This document shows positions 11,017 to 23,557 of a stretch of DNA of 64,000 nucleotides, piece after piece. Numbering within the stretch: the stretch's first letter is position 1; every line of letters begins with the position of its first letter. The translations under genes were made by a program, and so were the position numbers. The stretch comes from Orobanche coerulescens. Taxonomy: Eukaryota; Streptophyta; Magnoliopsida; Lamiales; Orobanchaceae. Below the pieces are notes generated by a model. It was not told the DNA's origin and did no database searches. It saw nothing but the letters and a program-made list of their open reading frames with translations. The stretch covers positions 127,693,358-127,757,357 of the forward strand of contig CM065816.1 of NCBI GenBank assembly GCA_033398695.1. The letters run 5' to 3'.

Positions 11017-12096
11017 AAGGGGTAAATAACTCGGGGTATCTCGCTCGCATACTATCCTCGGTCTCCCACGTAGCCTCCTCGACTCCGTGTCGTGACCACT
11101 GAACTTTCAGTAGTGGAATCGTCTTGTTCCGCAATTGCTTGATCCTCCTCTCGAGTATCCGTACAGGACGCTCCTCGTACGAATGATCCTCTGCTAAATC
11201 AATATCTTCGAATTGAAGAACGTGGCTCGGATCGAACATATTTCCTCAGTGGGAGACATGAAACACGTTGTGAATCTTACTCAAGGTCGGTGGCAAGGCT
11301 AGTCGATAGCGGATCACCTACACGCTCCAGAACCTCAAACGGCCCAATATACCTTGGGCTCAGCTTGCCCCTCTTCCCGAAACGAAAAACACCTCGAGTA
11401 GGAGACACCTTCATTAACACATGGTCACCAACCTCGAACTCAAGCGGTCGTCGACGATGGTCAGCATAAGACTTCTGTCGACTTTGAGCCGTTAACAACC
11501 GACTCTTAATCAAAGTGATCTTCTCATGGGCGGCTAACAACATATCGGGTTCCGTACCCAGAGATTCTGACAGTTCGTCCCAACACAAAGGGGACCTACA
11601 GCGACGGCCATACAATGCCTCATATGGTGCCATCTAAATCGAAGCGTGCCAACTATTATTATAAGTGAATTCCACCAAAGGCAGCTGGGCTTCCCAATCG
11701 TCCTTCCAATCAAGAGCACATGCTCTCAACATATCTTCTAGAGTCTGCATGGTTCTCTCCGACTGACCATCAGTCTGTGGATGGAAAGCCGTACTGAAAT
11801 TCAACTGCGTGCCCATCGCACGATGAACTGCCTTCCAGAAGTGTGACACAAATCGCCCGTCACGGTCTGATACAATGCTCTTGGGGGTACCGTGTAGTCT
11901 CACAATTTCCTTAATAAACAATTTGGGCCAATCTCTGGGCCCCATGTGTCCTTAATTTCCAAGAAGTGAGCTGATTTGGTCGACGGTCCACAATCACCCA
12001 AATCGTATTCATTCCTCGGCGACTCGTCGGCAAGCTAGTGATAAAATCCATAGATATGTCCTCCCATTTCCATTCGGGAATCGGGAGCGGTTTCAA
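11015..12096 (-). pseudogene. D integrase core, C-terminus and chromodomain
   Basis: Three frames carry the end of pol. The catalytic core shows the first Asp in MDFITSLP (12050 region), the second in SDRDGRF and the Glu in DGQSERT, so the D,D-E set is present but split by a frameshift near 12000. A TAG near 11634 interrupts HASI-MAPYEALYG, where Gln is expected. The C-terminal domain has FEVGDHVLMKVSPTRG and SPRYIGPFEVLERVG, then a frameshift near 11310. The last 75-codon frame has the chromodomain signature (LLKVQWSRHGVEEATWETE), with its aromatic residues intact. In the family the chromodomain directs integration to heterochromatin. Confidence 0.88.
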
Positions 12097-14201
12097 GATT
12101 CTCGCGGGTCGTGGTGCTCAATCTTAACTCGCCGATGTGTTAAGCACCTCGAAACGAATTCGGCAACCTCACATTTCATATTCCCCCACCAATAATTCTG
12201 TTTCAAATCCTTATACATCTTGCTAGAGCCCGGGTGGATAGAGTACGGGGTAGCATGGGCTTCTCTCATGATAGAGTTCCTCAACTCTTCGTCAGCGGGT
12301 ACACAAACTCGATTTCTAAAACGTATCAATCCATCCTCGTGGATCACGAATCTAGGGGCTTTCCCCTGGGTTACTTCATCCCGAACCCGAGATAAGAATG
12401 GGTCCGTAATTTGCTTCGATTTGATCATATCATCGAGAGATGAAGAAATCTCAAGGGTGCAAAGTTGTCCCTGAACACGCTGTAACCAAACTTCAATTTC
12501 TGGCCTCATAAGGTCCAACTGCAATTCCCTCTGTGCTGTTAAACGACTCAGCATCTGCTCCTGCACTGTCTTACGGCTCAATGCGTCGGCAACCACATTT
12601 GCTTTACGCGGATGATAAAGGATCTCGATATCATAGTCCTTGATTAATTCTAGCCACCTTCTCTGCCTCATGTTCAACTCCTTCTGAGTAAAAATGTACT
12701 TTAGGCTCTTGTGGTCCGTAAAGGTCTGGCAGGTAACTCCATAAAGATAGTGACGCCAGATTTTCAAAGCAAACACCACGGCTGCTAACTCCAAGTCGTG
12801 GGTCGGATAGTTAACTTCATAGGGTCGCAATTGTCTCGATGCGTAGGCGATTACTTTCCCTTCCTGCATTAGTACACATCCCAGACCCTGTCTCGACGCG
12901 TCACTATACACCACAAATCCTTCCGTTCCCTTTGGTAAGACCAAAACAGGTGCCGAAATCAATCGACTCTTGAGCTCTTCAAAACTTTGCTGACATGCTT
13001 CTGACCACAAATACTTCTTGTCCTTCCGCAGTAAGTTAGTCATCGGTTGCGAAATTTTGGAGAATCCCTCCACGAATCGTCGGTAGTAACCTGCTAGGCC
13101 GAGGAAACTACGAACTTCCTTCACGTTCTTCGGTGGTAGCCAATCTCGAATGGCTTCCATCTTTTGTGGGTCCACTCTCACCCCTTCGGCTGATATCACA
13201 TGCCCGAGAAAGACAACCTTAGGCATCCAGAATTCACACTTAGAAAATTTCCCATAAAGTTGTTCCCGCCTCAATGTATCGAGAACTTGGTGGAGGTGAC
13301 TCTCGTGCTTATCGTGGTCGCGAGAGTAAATCAGAATGTCGTCAATGAAAAGGACTACAAAGCGATCCAGATAGTTAATAAAAACTCGATTCATCAACTC
13401 CATGAACACTGCCGGTGCATTAGTCAGTCCAAATGGCATCACCACGAACTCATAATGCCCATAGCGAGTACGGAATGCTGTCTTCGAAATGTCAGACTCT
13501 CGAATCCTCAACTGATGATAACCAGATCTCAAGTCGATCTTAGAAAACACGGCAGCTCCCTGAAGTTGGTCCAGTAAATCATCAATACGAGGAAAGGGAT
13601 ACTTGTTCTTGATGGTTACCCTGTTCAGCTCACGGTAATCAATACACAATCGTAGAGATCCATCTTTCTTCCGCACAAATAACACTGGTGCTCCCCAAGG
13701 GGACGCACTAGGTCGAATATAGCCTTTGTCAGTCAACTCCTCAAGTTGGTTCTTCAATTCTTGCATCTCAGTCGGAGCCATACGGTACGGTGCTTTTGAG
13801 AGCGGGGACGTACCTGGTTCTAACTCAATAATAAACTCCACGTCACGATGAGGAGGTAAGCCTGGCAACTCGTTTGGAAATACATCTGGGTAGTCTCGTA
13901 CTACCGGAATGTCGGCCAATTCAACTGGTCGATCAGCTGTCTTGGTCATGTAGCACCAATAACCAATACACCCTTGATTAAGCAGTTTCACTGCTTTCAT
14001 AGCGCTGATGACTCTCCCAGAACGACTGGGATTATCACCTCGAAAAATACACTCGAATCCATCGTCAGAAGTGACGGTAACCATCCGCTTGCGGACACTG
14101 AGTATTGCATCGTGATGATCCATCCAATCGATGCCCAAGATTATATCATCCTTAGGTAGATCGACTACAATCAGATTTGACAACCACTCACGGTCGTTCA
14201 A
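12093..14201 (-). CDS. D pol: protease end, RT, RNase H, integrase N-terminus
   Basis: An uninterrupted 702-codon frame. Residues about 1-60 are the end of the protease ([14 protein letters not shown]). The reverse transcriptase follows with [36 protein letters not shown] and the catalytic FIDDILIYS. RNase H has [32 protein letters not shown] and [11 protein letters not shown]. The H2C2 zinc domain of integrase has [17 protein letters not shown], but its last pair reads CLTH instead of CxxC, so zinc binding is probably lost. It is not a complete polyprotein: gag is in another frame (break near 14200) and the integrase core is shifted. Confidence 0.92.
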   Translation of the reverse strand: MNDREWLSNLIVVDLPKDDIILGIDWMDHHDAILSVRKRMVTVTSDDGFECIFRGDNPSRSGRVISAMKAVKLLNQGCIGYWCYMTKTADRPVELADIPVVRDYPDVFPNELPGLPPHRDVEFIIELEPGTSPLSKAPYRMAPTEMQELKNQLEELTDKGYIRPSASPWGAPVLFVRKKDGSLRLCIDYRELNRVTIKNKYPFPRIDDLLDQLQGAAVFSKIDLRSGYHQLRIRESDISKTAFRTRYGHYEFVVMPFGLTNAPAVFMELMNRVFINYLDRFVVLFIDDILIYSRDHDKHESHLHQVLDTLRREQLYGKFSKCEFWMPKVVFLGHVISAEGVRVDPQKMEAIRDWLPPKNVKEVRSFLGLAGYYRRFVEGFSKISQPMTNLLRKDKKYLWSEACQQSFEELKSRLISAPVLVLPKGTEGFVVYSDASRQGLGCVLMQEGKVIAYASRQLRPYEVNYPTHDLELAAVVFALKIWRHYLYGVTCQTFTDHKSLKYIFTQKELNMRQRRWLELIKDYDIEILYHPRKANVVADALSRKTVQEQMLSRLTAQRELQLDLMRPEIEVWLQRVQGQLCTLEISSSLDDMIKSKQITDPFLSRVRDEVTQGKAPRFVIHEDGLIRFRNRVCVPADEELRNSIMREAHATPYSIHPGSSKMYKDLKQNYWWGNMKCEVAEFVSRCLTHRRVKIEHHDPRES

Positions 14202-14788
14202 ACGAATCGGACGATCCCGACTTCACGATTTCCAATAATTCTTCTACCATCAGGTAGACCAATCACGTAGGGCTCACAATTGATAACATGGTCTAGAGGC
14301 AAACGACTTAAACAAGAAGAAGATATAAAGGACTGTGAAGCACCGGTATCAAAAAGAACACACACAGGCTGGGAGTGGATCTCGAGTATACCTGAAATCA
14401 TGCTGGCCTCGGGATCATCAGCTCTCTTCATCTCATAAATCCTGGGTTTCGCAGTTCCGGCACCAGGTGTACCACTTTGATTCCCACGGCCCATTCCCTT
14501 ATTTGCCCCGGTGGTCTGATAGGAAGCGGACGGAGGCGTCCGGTTCTGGATAGAGGATTGAATAGGAGCATGAGACGCTACTGGATCATGTCCGGGCCCA
14601 CCCCTAAAAAAACGGGCACGGTGACCAATCTTGCCACAAGTAAGGCATGTGACGGCAGGCTTCGGGCATTTGGAGCTGAAATGCCCCTGGTCTCCGCAGT
14701 TATAGCACACAACAGATGAGGGGACCGCTCGAGAGTGCGATCCAGCTGGCTTCGATGCCATGGGTGGTCGATCAGAGGGGTTTGGCAA
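14198..14788 (-). pseudogene. D gag zinc knuckles and protease
   Basis: This frame holds the CCHC knuckle CYNCGDQGHFSSKC (complete) and a second knuckle CLTCGKIGHRARFF, whose last Cys is replaced by Phe. The aspartic protease site VLFDTGASQSFIS follows after a Gln/Gly-rich linker. The frame stops just before pol (12093-14201), which continues the protease in another frame. A programmed shift cannot be excluded, but chromoviruses usually have a single frame here. Confidence 0.85.
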
Positions 14789-15691
14789 TGACTGGGGCTT
14801 CCTGAATGTCCCCCGGTTACTCTCAGTCTGATTCTGGTTCTTGGACCTTTTGTTGTTGGGATCGTGGTTGTTTCTGAAATCTCCTTCGCGGTGAGTTCGT
14901 ACTCGAGCCTTCTCGATAAACTCCTAAGGTAGTACAGGTGGTGATTCAACACCGCATTCTCATTCGGGGTTTAAGCCTCTTGAGAAAGTATTTGATCTTG
15001 TCGGCCTCTGTTCGGATAATTGTCGTGGCAAAAGGAAGGAGTGCCTGAATTTCTCAAAGAACAGATAATACATCATCGTCTTCAGACGGGTCGGGTTCAA
15101 AAGTTCCGACAGTTTGGCCTCACGGAGTGGCCCTGGGTAGTAACGGTCTAGCATGAGGTTTTTAAATTCCTCCCATGTGCAAACACCATCAGCTGGCCTT
15201 ACTGAAAGCCACCAGGTATGAGCGCCTTTGCTAAGATAATACGCGGCTACCGAGACGCGATTCTCTTCCGGGCAGTCCACCATCTGGAAAAGCTTCTCAA
15301 AATGCTCGATCCAATGCACAATGTCAGCAGGCTCAGAGGAGCCTTCAAAAGTCGGTGGTCGCTGGCGAGAGATGTCGCTGATAATCCGACTCACGGGTCC
15401 GCCAATCACAGGAGGAGGATGAGCCCCTTGCTGCTGGCCAGTAGCGGCCCTCTGCATAGCTTCCACTAGTGGACCCATCTGGGTCATCTGCGTCATCATG
15501 CCCTGCATTACGACGTAAGGATCGACACGCGCATCCCCGCACCCACTGTGGTGCGATTGTTCCCTAGAAGGTGAACCACTGTCTGCGGAACTCTGATCCG
15601 CATTCGCGCGTCTGTTGGCTCGAGGTATTGGGATTCGGCCCCTTCCACGGCCTCGTCCCCCTCTGCCACGACCTCTCAGGTTTCTTTCCAT
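14578..15691 (-). pseudogene. D gag, frameshifted
   Basis: The likely start is the ATG of MERNLRGRGRG (15689-15691), giving the Arg/Gly-rich N-terminus common to these gags. The capsid region follows: RQRPPTFEGSSEPADIVHWI, FQMVDCPEENRVSVAAYYL and TWEEFKNLMLDRYYPGPLRE. Near 15050 the frame is lost; the expected LLPFATTIIRTEADKIKYF sequence is in a neighbouring frame. A second shift separates it from the zinc-knuckle part near 14900. Upstream ATGs to 15721 add no gag-like sequence. Confidence 0.85.
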
Positions 15692-16100
15692 ACTGAAAGA
15701 ATCAATCGTAATGATAACCATAAGTACAGTTCAAGATACTAAAATTCACGCTAAATTAATAGTAACAAGGAATCACATATTCAAGGAAAACGGTTATTGA
15801 TACCACAAATGTCGCACCGAATATCATATCGGTGTCAAGTCGAACAATTTCAATTGTGTAATAAATTCAGCATTTACCTCGGATTATCAATCAGATAAAT
15901 CCTGTCACAATTCCTTGAAATAACATGATCAACAGGGAGACCCATACTGATATCAATATCATGCCAGTAATTAAACCATGGCTGATAAAGTACATACCGT
16001 ATTTGGCTCGTAGGGTCAGGCGCTTGCACAGGTCACACGTGACACGAAGGTCTCTTGATACTAGTTCATTCTCAATGACTCATAAAAGAAAGAAACAACT

Positions 16101-16111
16101 CTCTGATACCA
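16101..16111 (-). other. Primer-binding site of D
   Basis: Minus strand TGGTATCAGAG lies five bases after the 5' LTR end. It is complementary to initiator methionine tRNA. Confidence 0.88.
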
Positions 16112-18430
16112 TCTTCTGTAACACCCCAAATGGCGGTTATTACAGTGCCATGAATCCCACACTGGGACCCACCAGGCGATATCCAAAACAGGTTAAATAA
16201 ATATTATTTGTGATACCGAATCACAACGAATAGTCATTTCTCCGATTAGGAGTTTATTAAAATATGGCCAACGGCCTTACAACACACAGGATCCGAAAAA
16301 CAAGTATAAACCATATGGAGATGGAAAATACTTCAAATGTCAAATACAACCAAAAAGTAATTTAAATGAAACAGGAGATAACATAACGCGGTTTTAACAT
16401 AACCGGACAACAAGAGATGTGGGGCCCCCGAACTAGTATCCTCCAAACCCTTCGCCGTCGACATGCTCTTCCCGTGCCTTCCCTTTGCCTCGACCTAAAA
16501 TACAATACAAGTATTTCGCCCAACACAGGGTCAGATATACATGATAACCAATTCTTCCGACATTATACAATTCACATATATAGATCTCAAGAAAATCATT
16601 CCGACTGTTAATCATACCCCTCGGGCGTATGAAACAATCAGTCACAAAATATCGAACACATCCAATCATACATGGTCTATGAACGATTAACAATATGGCT
16701 CAAGATGGACATCACAGTACGCCCGATCCGGAAATGTGTCCGTGTACATGTCCACCCCGTATACGGAATCCAGAATATATGTGTGACAATGTACCTAATT
16801 AGCCTCACGAACTACGTCTCGTGTGCACACCCAATACGAAACATCCACGTATGACTATACAAGTGCCCGGCTAAAAATCCTACACAATATCCAATCGGCA
16901 CGCAGATATGATTCCGGAAATGTCACGACACAACATGACAACGAAGTTCAATGAAATACACATCCAATTAAGGATCAAGAAAAACTCACCAAGGTGAAAA
17001 TAAGGACCAACGAGATCAACGATTCAAAACGGCGTACTTGGGAATGCAATCCCATAACGTCAAGGACAATATCAAATCACGACAAACGTCACATGGACAA
17101 TTCATACACATGAAATATATAATCATCACAAGAATCTAATCATCATTATAACCAAGCAAGATAACTTGCCTTAATACGGAGACGAGAATAGTTCTCTTCT
17201 TATCGGAACGAACGAACGGTCCTCGACAAGTTTTACTCGAACAAACAACCTTAAACGAAATACATTTTACTCAAAACATATTCGTATAATTATCAATATA
17301 GGATTAGTAAGACGTCAACCTACAATCCTTTAGAATAGTTTGTTACTACAAATTATTGAAGCCTTATGCCAGGAGTCCTTCTAACATCAATACAACTATA
17401 AGAATCGGTTTACAAAATTTACCGAATGTTCGCATGGTTCATCATAAACAAGAGTTCTATCAAGGGTATGTTGAATAACCAATCATGATGTTAAGATCAT
17501 CTTATGATGATTAAACTTTCCAAAACATTAAAAGGTTGAAAGGTAAAATCTGCACATTATGATTATTCTCCTCTCATTTAAATTGACTTTTAAGCTAACA
17601 ACAAGTTCATAAGTTCTGAGATTACACCATACTCATGAAGGTTATCAACGTCTTTGTTACAAGGTCACATTTATTCATTAACATGATGGTGAATTCACCA
17701 ATTCTAGTATGATGATCAAAATATTCTAAGTTCTCAATACATTAGATTAATGAAAAGTTATTATTGAAATTATCAAGATCCTTATCAATCTTCAAAGACT
17801 TGTGAAACTGAACAATCATGATTTGTTAAAGCTTCTAAGATTTCTGAACTAGATCATCTCATCCTATCTTTAACATTATCAAGTTCTTCTCAAGGTAAAT
17901 AGATATCTAAAATGGTGTTTAAACACTCCATGATATCAAGTTCTTGATTAAATCCAGTTATGAAGAAGCTAACCGATCCAACAATGTCCTACTGAGCTAA
18001 ATTCGTCCAACAAGATAAGTATGGTAGTTACAACATGATTAAAATCACTATATCATCAAGAACACCTCTATCTCAAACCCTTATTTAACATATTCATCAA
18101 AAGTGTTAAAAAGGTTGGATTAGAACTATGTTTTACTTGCTTAATCTAACTCTAGGTGAAGTATAATTCGTCATTAACATCAACATAAGAAAATAATGCA
18201 GAGAAGAAAGCACACCTACCTCCAGAAATGAAGAACAACTTCAATGTTATGAGAGAATATATTCCAAGCTCAAAAACAACTCCAAATCTCCAAGGAAATG
18301 AGCTCCACTCCGAGATTCAAGGCTTAGAAACAAGTTGGTGAAGGTTGATATCGTTTTGGTAGTGCAGAGGTATGATATGTGAAGAGAGAAATTCGGTTTG
18401 GGTCGTGAAGAAATAAAAAACAGGCTGGTC

Positions 18431-18440
18431 CTATAAATAG
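18431..18440 (-). promoter_or_regulatory. TATA-like box, D 5' LTR
   Basis: Minus strand CTATTTATAG lies about 12 bases below the palindrome array, upstream of the inferred leader. Confidence 0.6.
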
Positions 18441-18451
18441 ATCATGCAGAC

Positions 18452-18786
18452 TTAGCGCACGCTATCGGGACGATTTAGCGTACGCTAATGCCCTTACGTA
18501 CGCTATCCTGCGATATTACGTACATAAGCGGCTTACGGTGGCTCTGTCTTGAATTATCGCAGCCGTTAGCGCACGCTAATTATGAATGGGTTACGACGCT
18601 AATAAAAGTAGATTCTCACCGACACGACAGCTCGGACTTAGATCTCATGCATGCTAACGGTTAAAAGGGTTCACGTGCTGAAGTCAATCACGCCAGATTC
18701 CCTCTTAGCGTACGCAACCGAGGAAACCTTACGCACGCTAATGCACAGGATTAGCGTACGTTAATCTTACTGTGTAACGTGCGCTA
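18452..18786. repeat. Palindrome array, D 5' LTR
   Basis: Same composition as 10449-10786. Many of the differences between the two LTRs fall here, including single-base indels inside palindromes (ttacgacgcta versus ttacgcacgcta). Confidence 0.88.
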
Positions 18787-18979
18787 CATCAACAGAAAAA
18801 TCCGAAAATACAACTCTCTAATTAACATCGAATCATCACATATGAAATGAAATAACAACAATATGATATTTAAATCTATAATACTACGACATAATACTAA
18901 ATGCAACGATTCATGATAATCAGATTATCCGAATAATACAATGACAGGTAAAAATGAAAAGTTACAGTCGGATATTACA

Positions 18980-18984
18980 ATGTT
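18980..18984. repeat. Target-site duplication of D, right
   Basis: ATGTT, identical to 8108-8112. Confidence 0.92.
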
Positions 18985-20569
18985 GGCCTGAGGCAATGTC
19001 TGCAGGGAGGACATTTTTCCCCAGATGGCAGCATATAAGACGAGTACCACTTCACAAGCCTTCTGAGGGGTTTATATTACGTAGTAGCATTATTGGGCAG
19101 TTTATTTTGAGCCGAAGCAAGTGTGAGGGTAATCCTGGAGTATGAATTGGGTTTAGATAATCTTGATAGTAAGACTGTTGAAATGGATCGTTGGTGAGAT
19201 CAGTGCTATAATAATCCACGGCGCAACCAAGAAATTTATTTATCAAAAGATCATTAATTTCGTCGATGCTGTCATTCTTTGGAGTCAGAATTGCGCGATC
19301 AATGAGTATGGTGGGATTGAGAGGAGAAATATTGAAGTGTGGGAAAATTTGAAAGAGAAACTCAGTTAAGGGAGCATCATTGTGTTTATAAGGCAGGCAC
19401 ATATTTGGGGGCAGTTTAATCTCGCCGTATTGATTACAAGGCTCGGTGCCATTACCAACTCAGAGCAGAAATTTTTTAAAAGTAGGATCATCTTTTGCGC
19501 GCATATTTTGAATCAGGCGGATTTTTCGCATTGAGAGTCATAGAGGATAATTAATTAGGTAGGCTGCAATAGCATCATCACGAGTACCGCCAGGAATTAT
19601 CGGAATGGTTTGCCTGAAATCAGCCCCGAAAACAATGGTTTTGCTGCCAAAAGAAACGTGGGTCTCCATGAGAACGTAGCAAAGTGTAAAATGCCTCAAA
19701 ACTCTTGAGGTGTGCCATCTAAGCCTCATCCCAAATAATAAGTTTGACTGCAATTATGAGACGAGCATGTACACTCTGTTTGCTGATTGTGCATGATTCA
19801 TCTTCGACAATTACAGGAAGTTTGAACCGTGAATGTGCTGTGTGGCCACCGGGCAGTAGGGATGCTGCTACTCCTGAAGAGGTCACTGCTAATGCAATGA
19901 GGTGTTTGGAACGAACAGCCGCCGGAAGAGCTCGGTATAGAAAAGTTTTTTCGGAATCGGTTGGTCCATCGACAAAGAAAACTGCTGGACCGTTACTATC
20001 GATGGTTTGCATGATTTCTTTAAAACCCTGATTCTGTATTGAATTCAATAGTGTACATGATTGCAGATCTGAGTCAGAGACTATAGTTCAGCTCATGTTC
20101 AAAATCTTGGTCTTGCACTTGCTTTCTTGATGCTCCCATATTATAGTCGACCAAACCAAAATCATCAACTGTTCGACCCATAGATTGTAAGAACATGTCC
20201 ATCGATTGAAGTGATTTTAAGAAAGCTTGTTCGTTAGTAAATTTTTTCAGAGCAATGTAATCATCTGCGAGGAATTTTTTTGAAAACATCCCATAACGCT
20301 CGCGGATTGGATGGAGTATTATACAACAACATGATTGCAAAGAGACGGCGCAATGAGCAGGGCATTTGATAAGAACATGCCTCAACTATAGAACTTGTAA
20401 CATCTATATCTGATTCTAACATACCACGTGCTAGAGCAGCTGCTCGAAATGTGGGGTTTAGTATGCCAGCATACATTTTTAAATAGTCGAAAGAGGTTGG
20501 GGCTCGAACATGGTTTAGAAGCAACCATAAATAATATCTTTCACCATCAAGTGGACTGGCGGTAACCAA
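18980..20569 (-). pseudogene. Helitron PIF1-like helicase, broken
   Basis: In order are TASPLDGERYYLWLLLNHV, a linker with SSIVEACSYQMPCSLRRLF, the nucleotide-binding site, LIIWDEA (Walker B), VFGADFRQTIPIIPGGTRDD (motif III) and the C-terminal region LPYKHND..ILTPKN..LPSHLLRLK. It is split over at least five frames by shifts near 20300, 20070, 19730 and 19520. The Walker A loop at 19944-19967 reads GPTDSEKT rather than the usual GPGGTGKT, so the invariant Gly before Lys is lost. It continues into 7784-8112 across element D. Confidence 0.88.
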
Positions 20570-20710
20570 ACGGCCAATGCAGGTTCCTTTAAGGCGTCGG
20601 TGCCATGTTTTTTATGCATCCCAGACAAAGAAACGAGGGAAATCTTTGTATAGTAAATTCATCTGCAAAACTGTGGCTGATTGTGCGTTCATTCTGAAGA
20701 ACTCAGTTAA

Positions 20711-21986
20711 TTATGTTTTAGATACATTTGGATTTGCTATCACTTCAGGTAAATAGCGGGAGGGACAGAATAGAACACGTTGTTTGTTTCGCAGATGAAC
20801 AAGAAGTTGCATTACAGCTGGATATATTTCACTTAATATGAAAGCGTAAATTCTCCACATGGCCTCAGGAGCACACAACCAGCGAGCTGATTGGAATGCT
20901 GTAATCTCATCAGGGCTTGAAATCTCTGAATGTGGAACGACATTAAATGCAATCTTATTGGTGCCCTTGCAAACATACTTGTACAAATATTTGATGAGCC
21001 TTACTCCAACACAGATTTCGACATTAATATGGCAGTCGAATTTTTCCAGCAAGTAAGGATTGTATGGAACAACCCACCTGTTGTCAAGGATTTGACGCCG
21101 AACATGTGCAGTTCTGCCATCATTTCTCCTCATGTACATTGGATAAGAGTCTTCGTACTGAGAGGTACTTTCCACATACTCTTTAGGATACCTATTCTTG
21201 CACTTTCTTTCTCGCATGTATATATTTGAGGGATTCAGTAGTCCACAAGGGCCGTGCATCATATGTCTGACAACACACGCATGAAGGTGTGGCTGTAAAT
21301 CAATATCAGGCAGCTCTGTACTAACAAAGCGATCATATGCAACTGAGGAGACTATTTTATAATTTGGCTTTAAAATAAGGATCCAATTAGCATGAGGAAG
21401 GCCTCTTTTTTGGAACTCTATAACATAAAGATATGCTGCAACCTCACCCAGTAATTTTGTTTTTGACAATGTCATTCTTGAATTCCTTATTTCTTGCTCT
21501 GAAAACTCTTGCAACGAGGTCAGATCTATTCTGGGCCTTATCACCAGGCAACAAACCCACACATATTTCAGGCCAGTTAGGGTTGCACGTGATTGTTTTG
21601 AAGAAATCTAGCTTTTCATATTAGCTCACCAAAGCTAATGCATTTAGATACCGCCGCTGCATGTCTCTGGGACTGCCGATGTGTGACGAAGGGAGTACAA
21701 ATTTTTGGCCGATTTTGTTGCCGCTCAAATTACCCTCGCATGCCATGCCTTTGATAATTCCTTCGAATGATTCAACCCATTGATCATGTTGCAGTTGTTC
21801 ACTCCTAAAATAATCCAGTCGCTGAGTTTCAATCTTTATGTAACAATCAATTTGATATTGCTGCGCAAGCCTGCCTGCCCGAAGTATATTTGTAGTATCG
21901 GTGGCTCGGCTTTGAAATAGGTAGCAGTAGAACTCTCTGGCAGTAATATTATACCGGTTCCAGCAATTTGCATCTAGATCTGCCAA
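20711..21986 (-). pseudogene. Helitron Rep (HUH) domain, broken
   Basis: The N-terminal helitron-like domain (21986-21621) has YNITAREFYCYLFQSR and SSHIGSPRDMQRRYLNALAL. The Rep core follows after a frameshift near 21470-21560, with EVAAYLYVIEFQKRGLPHAN. The HUH metal motif reads His-Ala-Asn at 21386-21394 instead of His-x-His. The two catalytic tyrosines in IKYLYKYVCKG (YxxxY) are present. Rep cuts and joins single strands during rolling-circle transposition; losing one metal-binding His should disable nicking. Confidence 0.9.
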
Positions 21987-23242
21987 CAGAAGAAATAAAA
22001 CGATTGTATAGATGGAAAGTAATTAATTACATCTAGATCTCCCTGTAGAAGAAATAGAACAACTGTATAGATGGAAAGTAACGAGCGTAACATATCACGT
22101 AATGTAGCAGAAATGTTGATTTTACTTCATAAAATAAATAAGGTATTATTTAATATCTATTATGTTCGTAATATTATTAACTAACAGATGAACAAATTAT
22201 ATACTCGCAAGTGTACGAATCGCTTTTGTAGGTATCGACAAGTAACTCCGAGGTCGATCTCACAAGGAGTTGGAAACGGTTTGAAGTTTGATAATGTTCG
22301 GCAAATAGTCGAATAAACAAAAGTAAAGTAAAGTAAAGTAAAGTAAAATACACCAAAGATTTGATAGGATAACAATCACAATGCGAGAAATTAAAATAAA
22401 CGAAATGTTAATAACACCAAATTAAAGGTTGGATAATTGAGAGATTACAATTATGAGAATGATATGGGAGTTTAGAATTACCGACACACACGTAATCAAT
22501 TATTAGTTCCGGTACACAAAGAATTAAGGTTTGGAATTATCGATTGCTCATGATTAAAAGAAATCCATTTGGTGGCGGTAATCCTAAAAATCACGATTGT
22601 TCTTATCGAAAATAAGAGATACTCCTTTGATGGGGATGAATCTCTACTAACAATCGACTAGCTAATACCCTTGATGGGGTAATTCGCTAAAAGATCGCGG
22701 AAAAAGGTTTAGAACATTCACAATCACTTCTATTGGGTCGTTTGATGGCGAACACCGACAAAAACCCTCGATTTTATAATAATAACAACTATGAAATAGG
22801 TTTGATGATCTAAATCAAAAGTTCTTATGTGAAGAACAAACAAGGAGGAATAATCCTAACTTTACCCGGAAAATCAATAGGAACTAACAATGGATAACAT
22901 GTGTGTGGCTCAATCTAAAAACCCATATGAAAAGATTAGCTACACATGATTATTTCAACAATAATAATGGAAATTGTAAAACATGGTAGAAACTTCCCTT
23001 GTAAAAGCCGAAATCGAATTCCCGATAAAGGTTTGATGATCTTCCTTCAAGAACTCACAACAAAATGATACAAGGATTTTTTATTTACTCACAAATGTAT
23101 TTTCCTTCAAGACAAGCATACAAAGAAGATGATGAAAAATCTTTCTTTTCTCCCTATTTTGGTGTTTCTCTCCCTAATCTTGTGCTTTTCCACACAATAT
23201 CTCACACAAAATCTGAATCTCCATCCTAAGGGTCTCCAATAC

Positions 23243-23254
23243 CTTTTTATAAAG
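23243..23254 (-). promoter_or_regulatory. TATA box of LTR E
   Basis: Minus strand TTTATAAAAAGG, about 70 bases downstream of the palindrome array. Confidence 0.65.
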
Positions 23255-23324
23255 CCAAAAGTGCCAAAAAAATCCATCCAAATTGTGTAAAATGTCAAAG
23301 AAATATACTTGCACCGAAAAGTGA

Positions 23325-23557
23325 CATGGCCCGTGTCCTGGGACACGGCCGTGTCGTACTATCCTGGAAATTGCAAAGTGTTCTGTCCACCGTACCCGAC
23401 CGTGTCATATGACACGACCGTGTCATACTGCGCTAGAAATGCAGATTAGACTGGATCGTGACTCGGCCGTGTCCTATGACACGGCCGTGTTGTACTCTTC
23501 CGGAAACTGAAATTATCACTGGAACGAGACCCGGCCGTGTCCTATGCCACGGTCGAG
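23325..23557. repeat. Palindrome array in LTR E
   Basis: Repeated ACACGGCCGTGT palindromes are arranged as larger inverted repeats (GGCCGTGTC-ctat-GACACGGCC). About eight half-sites are spread over 230 bases. Confidence 0.85.

Larger units (their letters stand above)
8113..18979 (-). mobile_element. Chromovirus D (Ty3/gypsy), both LTRs present
   Basis: A 10.9-kb element with two 2.87-kb LTRs, a tRNA-iMet primer site (16101-16111), gag, protease, reverse transcriptase, RNase H, integrase with chromodomain and a polypurine tract (10982-10998). It inserted into the helicase gene of Helitron C with a 5-bp duplication. By eye the LTRs show roughly 35-45 differences, pointing to a fairly recent insertion. 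The coding region nevertheless carries frameshifts near 15050, 14900, 14200, 12000 and 11310, plus a TAG near 11634. Confidence 0.92.
16117..18979 (-). repeat. 5' LTR of D
   Basis: Begins TGTAATATCC at 18979 and ends GGTGTTACA at 16117 on the minus strand. Array at 18452-18786, TATA-like CTATTTATAG at 18431-18440. This copy would drive transcription of the element. Confidence 0.92.
18980..22170 (-). mobile_element. Helitron C, 5' part
   Basis: Proximal part of the minus-strand Helitron with the Rep and most of the helicase. It borders the Athila-like LTR of element E near 22170-22190. The 5' TC terminus of the Helitron was not identified. Confidence 0.72.

Noticed and set aside
13200..13577. 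Plus-strand open frame of 125 codons
   Set aside because: Shadow of the reverse transcriptase of D on the opposite strand.
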